From Ilumatobacteraceae bacterium (GTDB taxonomy: Bacteria; Actinomycetota; Acidimicrobiia; Acidimicrobiales; Ilumatobacteraceae): a stretch of DNA of 64,000 nt. Below, piece after piece: positions 1 through 8,963 of the stretch. The translations under genes and the position numbers were made by a program. The notes under the pieces were generated by a model, which was not told the origin of the DNA, made no database searches, and saw only the letters and a program-made list of their open reading frames with translations. Location of the stretch: contig JAJTEL010000001.1 of NCBI GenBank assembly GCA_021299715.1, positions 189,397 to 253,396 on the forward strand. The letters run 5' to 3'. How positions within the stretch are numbered: position 1 is the stretch's first letter; every line of letters starts with the position of its first letter.

Positions 1-1
1 T

Positions 2-2977
2 GCCGGATTCCTTGTTGCCTACGACGAAATCATTCGCAAAGTAAAGAACAACAAACTCACAATTGCTGACTTCCAGGGTGCAAATGTTTCCATTACGAAC
101 CCTGGCACTATTGGAACTGTTCAATCGGTTCCACGTCTCATGCCGGGCCAAGGCGTCATTGTTGGTGTGGGAAGCATTGATTACCCCGCTGAGTTCCAAG
201 GCGCCGACGAAACCAACTTGAACACTTTGGGTGTTTCAAAAGTTGTCACCGTCACCAGCACCTACGACCACCGCATTATTCAAGGTGCCGAAAGTGGTTT
301 GTTCTTGAAGCGTGTTCACGAGTTGTTGCTAGGGGAGCACAACTTCTACGACGACTTGTTCCGCAGTTTGGAGATTCCCTATCAAGCGGTGCAGTGGGCC
401 TCTGATCATTCGCCAATGAATCGTGAAGAGACCATGATGCATAAGCAGATGCAGGTCAGTCTGCTTGTTCGCTCGCATCGAGTTCGTGGGCACCTCATCG
501 CCGACCTCGATCCACTTCGCTGGAAAGAACCACGACTTCCTCGCGAATTAGACCCGGCAAACTATGGCCTCACCATTTGGGATCTTGAGCGTGAGTTCCT
601 CACTGGTGGCGTTGCTGGTAGCTCCAAGATGAAATTGGACGACCTGCTCGGTGTTCTGCGCGATGCGTATTGCCGCACAATTGGCGTCGAGTACATGCAC
701 ATCCAAGACACAGATGAACAGCGCTGGATTCAATCAAAGATGGAAGGCGTTACATATACGCCAACACTCGACAAGAAGCTGCGAATTCTCGAGCGCTTAA
801 ACGCTGCTGAAGCATTCGAGAAGTTCTTAGCAACTAAGTACGTGGGCACAAAGCGATTCGGCCTTGAAGGTGCTGAATCCATGATCCCCATGGTGGACGA
901 AATTCTTTGTTCTGCTGCCGACGACGGCATGCACGGCGTTGTCTTTGGTATGCCGCATCGTGGTCGCTTGAACATGTTGGTCAATGTCATGGGTAAGGAC
1001 TATTCAAAACTCTTCAAAGAGTTTGAAGGTCACCTCAGTGCCGACTCGGTGCAGGGAAGTGGTGACGTGAAGTACCACCTTGGTGCACACGGTACGTACC
1101 ACTCGGCAAACGGAAACGCAATTGACGTTGAACTTGCAGCGAACCCCAGTCACTTGGAAACAGTGAATGGTGTTGTGTTGGGAATGGTGCGCGCAAAGCA
1201 AGACAGCATTCAGCCACCACTTCTGTACAGCGTTATTCCAGTGCTTATGCATGGCGATGCTGCTTTTGCCGGCCAGGGCATTGTGTACGAAGGTCTTGCT
1301 ATGAGCGATATCAATGGATATCGCGTTGGCGGAACAATCCATCTTGTGGTGAATAACCAAATTGGTTTCACCACCTCGCCAAAGTTTGCACGTTCATCGT
1401 TGTACGCAACAGATGTCGCCAAGACAGTTCAGGCACCCATCTTCCATGTGAACGGTGACGATCCCGAAGCATGCGCGCGTGTTGCTCGCTTGGCGTATGA
1501 ATACCGTCAGAAGTTCCATAAGGATGTTGTCATTGACCTCATGTGTTACCGCTTGCACGGACACAACGAAGGTGACGACCCCAGTTACACCCAGCCGCTG
1601 ATGTACAAGGCAATTGCAGAAAAGCGCAGTGTGCGCAAGATGTACGTGGAGCACTTGGTTAAGCGTGGAGACATCACTATGGATGTCGCTGAGCAAACAC
1701 TTCAGGACTATCAAGGCAAGTTGCAGTCAGCTCTAGACGACACACGTCAGAATGCCCCCGCCAAGGTAAAAGCGGCAAAGCCACCCATCCCAATTGGTGT
1801 GTTGCCACACGTAAATACCGGAGTCGACAAAGAGACAATCGAGAAGATTTTCTACCAATTGACGAATTATCCCGAAGGCTTCAATGTGCATCCCAAATTG
1901 GTGCGCCAGTTTGAAGCTCGAGAGAAGGCGTATCAAACCGATGGTGATTTTGAGTGGGGTGTGGGTGAAGCACTCGCATTCGGGTCATTGTTGCTAGAGG
2001 GTTATGACGTGCGTCTTGCTGGAGAAGACTCACGCCGTGGAACCTTCAGCCATCGTCACGCATCGTTGGTTGATGTTGAGAATGAAGACACGTTCTTGCC
2101 CTTGAAGCATCTTCCGGGCGCCTCAGGTCATTTCTGGGTGTACGACTCGTTGCTGTCTGAATACGCCGCACTTGGTTTCGAGTACGGCTACTCGCACGCC
2201 AATCGCAATGCACTCGTGTTGTGGGAAGGCCAGTTTGGCGACTTCGTAAACGGTGCTCAAATTGTTATTGACCAGTACATCGTTGCTGCCGAAGACAAGT
2301 GGAAGCAGGAGAACGGACTTGTTCTGTTGTTGCCACACGGTTTTGAAGGACAAGGACCCGAACACTCAAGCGCCCGTATTGAGCGCTTCTTGCAAATGTG
2401 TGCGGAAGACAACATTCAAGTTGTTAATGCCACAACGGCGGCGCAGTACTTCCATGTTTTGCGGCGTCAGCTTCTGCGCGATGTTCGTAAGCCTTTGGTC
2501 ATCTTCACACCGAAGCAGCCACTTCGTATGAAAGAAAGTCGCTCTCACATCAGTGAGTTCACGTCTGGTTCTTTCTTGGAAGTCTTGGATGATCCGCACG
2601 TGACCGACAAGGCATCCGTGAAGCGCGTTGTCTTGTGTAGCGGAAAAGTTGCACACGACGCTATGAACGAACGCGTGAAGCGCAACGCTCCCGTGGCTGT
2701 TGTACGTGTTGAGCAGTTGTATCCGTTCCCCATTGATCAAATCAACGAAGTTCTGTTGCGTTATCCCAACGCAAAAGAAGTGGTGTGGTTGCAAGAAGAA
2801 CCAGAGAACATGGGTCCATGGCATTTCGTGGAACACCTCATTTGGCGTCTGAAGGAACGCGGTTACGACCTTCGTCATGCGTCTCGTGTGGCGTCAGGCA
2901 GTCCCGCTACCGGTTCAAAGGCAATCCACGATCAAGAACACGAAGACTTGATGGACGATACGTTCGCTGGCCTGTAG
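2..2977 (+). CDS. kgd: Multifunctional 2-oxoglutarate dehydrogenase E2-E1 (Kgd), 5'-truncated
   Basis: TCA-cycle enzyme: ThDP-dependent decarboxylation of 2-oxoglutarate plus succinyl transfer, in the actinobacterial fused form. The frame is open from the first bases, so the gene starts before the window; 991 residues are visible against about 1,200 in mycobacterial Kgd. The visible start is the end of the E2-like acyltransferase domain, with TNPGTIGTV and the acyltransferase His in STYDHRIIQGAESG. The E1 part follows, with GMPHRGRLN, the ThDP-binding stretch HGDAAFAGQG...NNQIGF and the transketolase-like C-terminal half ending in QEEPENMGPWHF. An internal ATG at 140 is not the real start. 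Identification is firm; the missing part should carry the N-terminal segment and most of the E2 domain. Confidence 0.97.
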   Translation, partial: AGFLVAYDEIIRKVKNNKLTIADFQGANVSITNPGTIGTVQSVPRLMPGQGVIVGVGSIDYPAEFQGADETNLNTLGVSKVVTVTSTYDHRIIQGAESGLFLKRVHELLLGEHNFYDDLFRSLEIPYQAVQWASDHSPMNREETMMHKQMQVSLLVRSHRVRGHLIADLDPLRWKEPRLPRELDPANYGLTIWDLEREFLTGGVAGSSKMKLDDLLGVLRDAYCRTIGVEYMHIQDTDEQRWIQSKMEGVTYTPTLDKKLRILERLNAAEAFEKFLATKYVGTKRFGLEGAESMIPMVDEILCSAADDGMHGVVFGMPHRGRLNMLVNVMGKDYSKLFKEFEGHLSADSVQGSGDVKYHLGAHGTYHSANGNAIDVELAANPSHLETVNGVVLGMVRAKQDSIQPPLLYSVIPVLMHGDAAFAGQGIVYEGLAMSDINGYRVGGTIHLVVNNQIGFTTSPKFARSSLYATDVAKTVQAPIFHVNGDDPEACARVARLAYEYRQKFHKDVVIDLMCYRLHGHNEGDDPSYTQPLMYKAIAEKRSVRKMYVEHLVKRGDITMDVAEQTLQDYQGKLQSALDDTRQNAPAKVKAAKPPIPIGVLPHVNTGVDKETIEKIFYQLTNYPEGFNVHPKLVRQFEAREKAYQTDGDFEWGVGEALAFGSLLLEGYDVRLAGEDSRRGTFSHRHASLVDVENEDTFLPLKHLPGASGHFWVYDSLLSEYAALGFEYGYSHANRNALVLWEGQFGDFVNGAQIVIDQYIVAAEDKWKQENGLVLLLPHGFEGQGPEHSSARIERFLQMCAEDNIQVVNATTAAQYFHVLRRQLLRDVRKPLVIFTPKQPLRMKESRSHISEFTSGSFLEVLDDPHVTDKASVKRVVLCSGKVAHDAMNERVKRNAPVAVVRVEQLYPFPIDQINEVLLRYPNAKEVVWLQEEPENMGPWHFVEHLIWRLKERGYDLRHASRVASGSPATGSKAIHDQEHEDLMDDTFAGL

Positions 2978-2979
2978 GT

Positions 2980-3624
2980 CTAGCGAAGCGTTAACGACAC
3001 GTGCGCCGATAACTCATCGAGCGCGTCAAATGAATCGACCACCTTGATGGTGCGCATGCCCATGGCGGCTGCTGGCTTTAAGTTGATTCCAAGGTCATCC
3101 AGAAAGACGCACTCGTGTGGTGAAACGTTGAGAAGTTCGCACGCAATTTCGTAAAAGCGTGGCTCTGGTTTTCTGCAACCCACCTTGCTGCTCTCAACCA
3201 CGTGGTGGAACTTGGCCATAATCGCCGACACTTCTTGTTGACGATCTGTGGGGGTGGGCGACGTTGACACCACATTGTTGGTGAGACATGCCGTGAGAAG
3301 ACCCGATTCGATGATGGTGTCGAGCGCGGCAACCATGTGTGGGCGAACCTCGCCAGCAAGAAGTGCCAAAACGTCGGCGCCAGGAATGCGGTGACCAAGG
3401 GCTTGGCTTTCCGTTGCAAAGAGACAATCAAACTCTTCGGGGGAGATGTCGTTTCGCTCTAGGAGAGCCCAGGCATTCGAGTCGGGATTGGTTGCATTAA
3501 CCGTGCGAATGATGTCGGTGGGCAGGCCCTTTTCAGCCTCGTACCGGCGAAAGGCCTCGAATGGGCTGGAGAGAATGACCCCTCCGAAGTCCCACAGAAC
3601 GGCACGGATGGGCAAATTCGTCAC
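2980..3624 (-). CDS. HAD-superfamily hydrolase (IA type)
   Basis: A 214-residue haloacid-dehalogenase-like phosphatase; substrate unknown. Motif I is LWDFGGVI (nucleophile D12). The second Asp of the usual DxD is Gly, as in the epoxide-hydrolase N-terminal/ACAD10-like HAD group. Motif II is LTNN near residue 115, motif III the Lys in KVGCRKPEP, motif IV FLDDLGIN. The helical cap between motif I and II is short, typical of subfamily IA. It converges on kgd with a gap of two bases. The loss of the second Asp is seen in related phosphatases, so I do not read it as inactivation. Start ATG at 3624. Confidence 0.85.
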   Translation of the reverse strand: MTNLPIRAVLWDFGGVILSSPFEAFRRYEAEKGLPTDIIRTVNATNPDSNAWALLERNDISPEEFDCLFATESQALGHRIPGADVLALLAGEVRPHMVAALDTIIESGLLTACLTNNVVSTSPTPTDRQQEVSAIMAKFHHVVESSKVGCRKPEPRFYEIACELLNVSPHECVFLDDLGINLKPAAAMGMRTIKVVDSFDALDELSAHVSLTLR

Positions 3625-3707
3625 GCGGGTCAGGCTAGGCCTGAAAACCTTGCCCGACCGTGTCGGATTGCCCCGTTCGCAGGGGTGGTGAGTGGTTCAA
3701 TGAATGG

Positions 3708-4874
3708 GTGACCAAGCACATCATCGTCGACGGGTCGAATATTGCGACCGAGGGCCGAACAGAGCCCAGCCTTGCCCAACTCGACGAGGCCGTGACCGCC
3801 CTGATTGCTGAATACAAGGGCGCCAAGATCACCGTGATCGTTGACGCCACTTTTGGGCATCGCATTGCCAAGAAAGAGCGCGCCGAGTTCGAAACAGCAA
3901 TCGCAAACAACGAGCTTGTTGCTCCGCCCGCAGGCGCCGTTGGTCGTGGTGACGCATTCATTCTGGCCATTGCAGACAAAGCGAACGCATCAATTCTCTC
4001 GAACGACAGTTACCAGGAATTTCACGGGAAATATAAGTGGTTGTTCGATGAAGGTCGACTCATTGGCGGTAAGCCCGTTCCGCTTGTTGGGTGGGTTTTT
4101 GTTGAACGACTTCCTGTTCGCGGGCCAACAAGTCGTCGGTCCGTTCGCACGGGTGCTGTGGTCAAAAAAGAGTCAAGTGCAAGTCCTGAAGCAAGCAAGC
4201 CCATGCCTGTTCCCAAAGCACCACCGCCAAACGCGCGCATGAAGGCGCAACCTGCCACAAAGCAACAACCTGAAAAGCGTCAGGCAGAGAAGCGCGCCAA
4301 GAAGAGTGCACCTGAAAAGGCGCGTTCTGTTGCACCTGTTGTCATGGCTAACGACGTTGTTCCGTATTTGGAGTTTGTTGAAAAGCATCCTGCGGGAACC
4401 AAGGTAAAAGCAGTTGTGCAGACGTATGCAGCAAATGGCGTCACGGTGTCCATTGGCAACGTTGCTGGCTATGTGCCACTGCGCAATATGGCAACACCCA
4501 TTCCGCGAAGTGCGCGCGACGTGTTCAAAATTGGAGACACAGTCACTCTCACTGTTGTGGGGTATACGCCAGCGCGTCGCAGTGTTGATCTTGGTGTACC
4601 CGACGTTGTCGCATCTCTGGTGAAGACTCCGGTTGTTAAGCCAACTACCAAGAAAGCATCCGCAAAGAAAACAACCAAGACCGCGGTTATAAAAGCTGTT
4701 GCGAAGAAGGCGCCCGCCACGAAGTCTGTTGCGAAGAAGGCGCCTGTTAAGAAGGTGGCGAAGGCGGTAGCGGCAAAGGCTCCAGCGAAGAAAGTTGCGC
4801 CTAAAAAGGTTGCGGCAAAGAAGGCAGTAGCCAAGAAAACACCTGCAAAGAAGCCTGCCGCCAAGAAAAAATAG
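3708..4874 (+). CDS. NYN/PIN-like ribonuclease fused to an S1-like domain and a histone H1-like Lys/Ala/Pro tail
   Basis: Three regions are visible in 388 residues. Residues 1-120 form an NYN-type nuclease fold: HIIVDGSNI with D8, VIVDATF with D45, GRGDAF with D81 and LSND with D99, the acidic set expected for a metal-dependent RNase. A basic, Gln/Pro-rich linker follows. Residues about 215-295 look like an S1/OB RNA-binding domain (GTKVKAVVQTYAANGV, VPLRNM, GDTVTLTVVG, RSVDLG). From about 305 to the end the chain is almost only K, A, P, T and V in PAKK-like repeats, as in mycobacterial HupB tails. GTG 3708 is chosen because the nuclease fold begins at once; an ATG at 3660 adds 16 unlikely residues. 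Probably an RNA-processing enzyme that binds nucleic acid through the tail. Function not established. Confidence 0.75.
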   Translation: MTKHIIVDGSNIATEGRTEPSLAQLDEAVTALIAEYKGAKITVIVDATFGHRIAKKERAEFETAIANNELVAPPAGAVGRGDAFILAIADKANASILSNDSYQEFHGKYKWLFDEGRLIGGKPVPLVGWVFVERLPVRGPTSRRSVRTGAVVKKESSASPEASKPMPVPKAPPPNARMKAQPATKQQPEKRQAEKRAKKSAPEKARSVAPVVMANDVVPYLEFVEKHPAGTKVKAVVQTYAANGVTVSIGNVAGYVPLRNMATPIPRSARDVFKIGDTVTLTVVGYTPARRSVDLGVPDVVASLVKTPVVKPTTKKASAKKTTKTAVIKAVAKKAPATKSVAKKAPVKKVAKAVAAKAPAKKVAPKKVAAKKAVAKKTPAKKPAAKKK

Positions 4875-4906
4875 GCATCAGTTCCTGTTACGGCAGGCTG
4901 GAGAAC

Positions 4907-4912
4907 TACCGT
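4907..4912 (+). promoter_or_regulatory. Candidate leaderless -10 box for xth
   Basis: TACCGT ends 6 nt before the GTG start of the exonuclease III gene and there is no Shine-Dalgarno sequence, so the transcript would begin at or next to the start codon. Confidence 0.45.
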
Positions 4913-4918
4913 CGTAGC

Positions 4919-5692
4919 GTGCTTGTTGTTACGTGGAACGTCAACTCTTTGAAAGCGCGGTTACCGCGTGTCGAGGAATGGTTGTCTGAAATTCAACCCG
5001 ATGTTGTGTGTTTACAAGAGACCAAGCTGGCCCAAGAAAAGTTCCCTACCGATGCAATTGCGGCACTGGGATATGAGAGTGCTCATTTCGGACAAGGGCA
5101 GTGGAACGGGGTTGCCATTTTGTCCAAGGTGGGGTTGACCGACGTTGTCCCCAATTTTGCTCCTGGTATCGAGCAAGACACCGAAGCACGAATCATCTCG
5201 GCAACATGCGGGGGCATTCGAATCAGTTCGGTGTATGTCCCCAATGGCAGGGAACTCGACCATGACCACTACAAGTACAAGTTGTCGTGGCTGTCGCGTC
5301 TTCGTCAACATCTCGATACAACGTGTTCTCCGGCTGACGATGTCATTGTCGCTGGCGACTTCAATATTGCTCCCGATGACCGTGACGTTTGGGACGTCAA
5401 GCAATTCGCTAATGCAACACATGTCAGCCAACCAGAGCGTGACGCTCTACAGAATGTGTGTGACTTTGGTATGAAAGACTCCTTTCGCAAATTCCATCAG
5501 GAAGAGGGTTTGCATTCGTGGTGGGACTATCGCGGCGGAAGTTTTTATAAGGGGCATGGAATGCGTATTGACCTCTTGCTGGCCACAGAGTCGGTGATGG
5601 CACGTTCTACGTGGACCACGGTTGATAGAAATGCCCGTAAAGGTGAATCACCAAGCGATCACGCACCTGTTTTGTTAAAGGTAGACAACTAA
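4919..5692 (+). CDS. xth: Exodeoxyribonuclease III (AP endonuclease family)
   Basis: A 257-residue ExoIII/APE-family nuclease for abasic-site repair and 3'-end cleaning. Motifs run in order: VTWNVNSLKAR with the N-terminal Asn, LQETK with the metal-binding Glu near residue 36, YVPNGRE, the catalytic GDFNIAPDDRDVWD, and the C-terminal SDHAPVL with the catalytic His. Length is normal for the family. The GTG start at 4919 has no ribosome-binding site but has a -10-like TACCGT just upstream. The thioesterase gene overlaps its stop (TAATG), so the two are probably co-transcribed. Confidence 0.93.
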   Translation: MLVVTWNVNSLKARLPRVEEWLSEIQPDVVCLQETKLAQEKFPTDAIAALGYESAHFGQGQWNGVAILSKVGLTDVVPNFAPGIEQDTEARIISATCGGIRISSVYVPNGRELDHDHYKYKLSWLSRLRQHLDTTCSPADDVIVAGDFNIAPDDRDVWDVKQFANATHVSQPERDALQNVCDFGMKDSFRKFHQEEGLHSWWDYRGGSFYKGHGMRIDLLLATESVMARSTWTTVDRNARKGESPSDHAPVLLKVDN

Positions 5693-6360
5693 TGACCGAC
5701 GAAATCTTTGCGTTTCCTTCGTTTCATTCACGCGATAGAGAGTTATCCGACTCTGACCTGGCGCGTATTCGAATGGCGGAGCATGTGCGCAATTTAATCC
5801 TCACGTCATTCACTTCCACGGCCGATGCGTCGCACATTGACGAAGCAGTTTCACATGTTGAATCTGCGCTCGCAGCAATTCGTCACGAAGGCACCCCTGG
5901 TTCAGCGGCTGCAGAATCTCACTTTTCCGACCGAAGCCCTTTCTATGGCGCGATGAATCCGTTGTCGATGCCAATGGCTATGGGCATCGACAACGAGGTG
6001 GGAGAGTTTGGTGCGGTCATTGGTGATGCGGTCTTCACCGAACCATATGAAGGTCCGCCGGGCCATTGCCACGGTGGTTTTATTGCAGCCGCATTTGATG
6101 AAGTGTTGGGGATGGCGCAATCGCTCACTGGTCGACCAGGAATGACCGGGAAACTGTCCATCACGTACAGATCGCCAACACCACTTCATACGCAGATTCG
6201 ATTTAAAGGCTGGGTTGAAAAAGTTGATGGGCGGAAGATCTTTACACGCGGAACTGCGCACACCGGCGACACATTATGCGCCGAAGCAGAAGTGTTGTTC
6301 TTGTCAATGCCGCCTGAGTTGATGGACCAGTTGCGAAAAGGCCGAGATCTTAAGCAGTAG
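5692..6360 (+). CDS. Hotdog-fold acyl-CoA thioesterase (PaaI/THEM4-like)
   Basis: A 222-residue protein with an N-terminal extension of about 100 residues and a C-terminal hotdog domain. The active-site region reads GHCHGGFIAAAFDEVLG, the HGG...DE signature of PaaI-like thioesterases, followed by GKLSITYRSPTPL and the closing strand with AEAEVLF. It would hydrolyse acyl-CoA thioesters; the acyl group cannot be told. The ATG lies in the TAA of xth (TAATG), implying translational coupling. Its 3' end overlaps that of the convergent helicase gene by 11 bp. Confidence 0.85.
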   Translation: MTDEIFAFPSFHSRDRELSDSDLARIRMAEHVRNLILTSFTSTADASHIDEAVSHVESALAAIRHEGTPGSAAAESHFSDRSPFYGAMNPLSMPMAMGIDNEVGEFGAVIGDAVFTEPYEGPPGHCHGGFIAAAFDEVLGMAQSLTGRPGMTGKLSITYRSPTPLHTQIRFKGWVEKVDGRKIFTRGTAHTGDTLCAEAEVLFLSMPPELMDQLRKGRDLKQ

Positions 6361-8269
6361 GCGAGTTGCGAAGAATGGTCAGAATTTCTTCTCCGTAACG
6401 ATGCGCAAAGACTGCATCTACAATCTGCGCAATTTCATCGACGGTGCTTGGTTGCACGCGAACCAGTCGTTTAATTGACCGATCTGGCAGAACTGCATCG
6501 GGTTCAACGCGGCGAGAGTGTGCATGTGCGTCACGCCACTCGCGGAGCTCGTCTTCAATTTGATTTCTTTGCGGAAGAGATCGATGAAACGCGCGTAATT
6601 CTTCTGGTGGCGCTGCCGGCTGAGGAATATCGGTTGTAACTGTAGGAAGAAATGGTGACGGACCCGTTGAGCGACCATTACGTGTATCTGTCCACGTAAT
6701 AACCAGTTCATCAGCAGCGCGAGTAAGCGCTACATAGGCGAGGCGTGCTTCTTCGCTACGTGCAGACGCACCACGAGCACTGCGGTGGGGGAGCATTCCT
6801 TTTTCCACGCCGGCTACGACAACAAAAGACCATTCGCGGCCCTTAGCGGCATGAAATGTCAACACATCGGCGCCGTCGGTTTCTGACACGTCGGCTGACG
6901 TGGCGAGCCATGTTCCGAATGTGCGCCCATCTACTGAACCCACGCGATTTTCATCCAAGAATTGACGCACACGTTGTGCGACCAAGTAATCGGCATCGTC
7001 TTTTTCGTATTCGCCAGAGTCGAGAATGTCCGATGACCATACGGCCAAACCTTCGCGTCCAGTAAGTTCAGTTGCAGCAGCGACCGCACGACCCCATGCA
7101 CCCCCGCGGCGAGCGGTTCGAACGGGGATTCCCGCTGCTGAGAGTGCATCTCGTATGTGGTCGGCGGTGGTGTTCACTCGTGTGAGAACTGCAATGTCGC
7201 TCCATGATCGTCCGCGACCGAATCCGCGCAGTACTTCTTTTGCGACTGTTGCTATCTCTGCCTGTTCGTTGGCACATCGTTTTAACAGAACAGGCTGACC
7301 GTTCACGCGAGTTGATTTTGCATCAGCAACTTGTCCGTCTTGCGCCAGTGTGGCAACAGCCATGGTGACAATTTCAGGAGTGCATCGGTAGTTCGACGGA
7401 AGCGACACCACAGTTGTGGCCCCTTCAATGTCTGGAAGTGAATCGAAGAGTGATTTATCGGCACCGTTGAAACCGTAAATTGCCTGATTCGGATCGCCGA
7501 CGAGGAACACATCGGGATTCGCGCTGAGGATGGTTTTCAAAAACTCGTATTGAAGTGGGTTCATGTCTTGTGCTTCGTCCACAGAGATATGTCGAAACTG
7601 GAATTGCAATGATTCAACAAAACGTGGATCTTTTACCCCATCGCGAATAACAGACGTGAGGAAGTCATTGAGGTCGACTAAGCCCCGTTTCTTTTTTGTT
7701 CGCTCATACGCGTCGAATACTTCAGAAAATCTCGTGTTGCCGAGTGGAACTGCAAGACCGGAAGATGCCAGTGCCGCGGCTGCATTATGTGGAGTCAGCA
7801 TTCGCGCGTGAGCCCAGTCGATGGCATTCAGAACATCTGTGACTCCGCCCCCACGAGCATCGTCTCCCATGCATTGCGAGACAACGGAGGAGCGATTGTT
7901 GATGATGACGGGGGAGCGACGACCTTTGTCTTCAAGTTGTTGCAACATCATTCGGCGAGCAACAGCATGAAATGTTCCAATTGTGGGACGTCCATCTAAA
8001 GAGAACTGCGCCAGACGAGTGCGCATCTCGGTGGCGGCTTGACGAGTGAACGTGATAGCGAGAGTTCGTTCAATGTCGGAAGAGCCAGAGAGTGCACGCC
8101 AGGCGATTCGTCGCGTGAGCACGGTTGTTTTTCCCGACCCAGCGCCGGCACGGACCACCACAATTCCAACGGGGGCAGTGACGGCTGCACGTTGGTCTGG
8201 GTCGAGGCCGGCAAGCACGGATTCGGGCGTTGTGGCCCGTGTCGTGGTGTCGGAATCTCGAAAGTGCAC
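6350..8269 (-). CDS. UvrD/PcrA-like superfamily 1 DNA helicase
   Basis: A 639-residue ATP-dependent 3'-5' helicase. Visible motifs: LDPDQRAAV (Q motif), Walker A RAGAGSGKTT, TFTRQAATEM (Ia), VDEAQDMN (Walker B/II), GDPNQAIYGFNGAD (III), LPSNYR (IV), LTFHAAKGREW (V) and VALTRAADEL (VI). It is shorter than PcrA/UvrD (about 720-780 residues), so one of the accessory subdomains is reduced, and I see no HRDC domain or C-terminal Zn-Cys module. GTG start at 8269, back to back with the PH-domain gene at 8304, so promoters sit in the 34-bp gap. Likely a repair helicase (UvrD2/PcrA group); exact orthology is open. Confidence 0.9.
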   Translation of the reverse strand: MHFRDSDTTTRATTPESVLAGLDPDQRAAVTAPVGIVVVRAGAGSGKTTVLTRRIAWRALSGSSDIERTLAITFTRQAATEMRTRLAQFSLDGRPTIGTFHAVARRMMLQQLEDKGRRSPVIINNRSSVVSQCMGDDARGGGVTDVLNAIDWAHARMLTPHNAAAALASSGLAVPLGNTRFSEVFDAYERTKKKRGLVDLNDFLTSVIRDGVKDPRFVESLQFQFRHISVDEAQDMNPLQYEFLKTILSANPDVFLVGDPNQAIYGFNGADKSLFDSLPDIEGATTVVSLPSNYRCTPEIVTMAVATLAQDGQVADAKSTRVNGQPVLLKRCANEQAEIATVAKEVLRGFGRGRSWSDIAVLTRVNTTADHIRDALSAAGIPVRTARRGGAWGRAVAAATELTGREGLAVWSSDILDSGEYEKDDADYLVAQRVRQFLDENRVGSVDGRTFGTWLATSADVSETDGADVLTFHAAKGREWSFVVVAGVEKGMLPHRSARGASARSEEARLAYVALTRAADELVITWTDTRNGRSTGPSPFLPTVTTDIPQPAAPPEELRAFHRSLPQRNQIEDELREWRDAHAHSRRVEPDAVLPDRSIKRLVRVQPSTVDEIAQIVDAVFAHRYGEEILTILRNSPTA

Positions 8270-8290
8270 CCCCTGAAACTAGGCGGTTGC

Positions 8291-8296
8291 TACCCT
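8291..8296 (+). promoter_or_regulatory. Candidate leaderless -10 box for the PH-domain gene
   Basis: TACCCT ends 7 nt before the ATG at 8304; no ribosome-binding site is present between them. Confidence 0.45.
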
Positions 8297-8303
8297 TCGC
8301 CAC

Positions 8304-8915
8304 ATGCCCTTTCCCCGCAGATTGCTGAATGACCACGAAGAGTTAGTTCTAGACCTTCATCCGCACTGGTGGTTCTTTGGCCCGCCCGCCCTGGGGCTCT
8401 TTGGGGTCATGGTGGGCGCTTTCTGGGTGCAATCGTTGCTGAGTGGATGGGCAAAGACCGCCGCCACCTACCTGGGCATTGGCATCATCATTGTGTGCTT
8501 TGCCATCTTGGCGGTGGAGCTTGTGAAATGGCGAACCACATACTTTGTGGTCACAAGCCATCGGGTCATTTACAGGCAGGGTGTTGTTGCCCGCACAGGG
8601 GTAGAAATTCCGTTGGAACGCATCGCCAATGTGAACTTCAAGCAAACCATCTTCGAACGGCTCGTAGGGGTGGGCGACATTCTCATTCAGTCGGGTGGTG
8701 AAGATGGCGAGCAAACCTTCAGCGATATTGCGCGACCAGAGGAAGTGCAGAACATCGTTCACTCGTCGCTGCAGGCGCGTGCGTCGCGTTCATTTGACGG
8801 GGCTCCATCTCTCGGTGGAATTGCTCGCGAACTAGAACGGCTAGAGGCTCTTCGTGACCGTGGAACCCTCACCGATGAGGAATTTGAGGAGCAGAAGCGC
8901 CGACTTCTGGGGTAG
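8304..8915 (+). CDS. Membrane protein with bacterial PH domain and C-terminal SHOCT motif
   Basis: A 203-residue protein. Two membrane spans lie near residues 22-48 (FFGPPALGLFGVMVGAFWV) and 54-74 (YLGIGIIIVCFAILAV). They are followed by a bPH2/YdbS-like PH domain whose start, TYFVVTSHRVIYRQGVV, and PLERIANVNFKQTIFERLVGVGDI are typical. The last 30 residues (LERLEALRDRGTLTDEEFEEQKRRLL) are a SHOCT oligomerisation motif. Family role: membrane-bound, poorly characterised, possibly envelope-related. The -10 box TACCCT ends 7 nt before the ATG. Confidence 0.85.
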   Translation: MPFPRRLLNDHEELVLDLHPHWWFFGPPALGLFGVMVGAFWVQSLLSGWAKTAATYLGIGIIIVCFAILAVELVKWRTTYFVVTSHRVIYRQGVVARTGVEIPLERIANVNFKQTIFERLVGVGDILIQSGGEDGEQTFSDIARPEEVQNIVHSSLQARASRSFDGAPSLGGIARELERLEALRDRGTLTDEEFEEQKRRLLG

Positions 8916-8963
8916 TGCCACCTGCGTTGGAGGCAAAGCCCCGTTACCTGTGAGAATGGGAAC

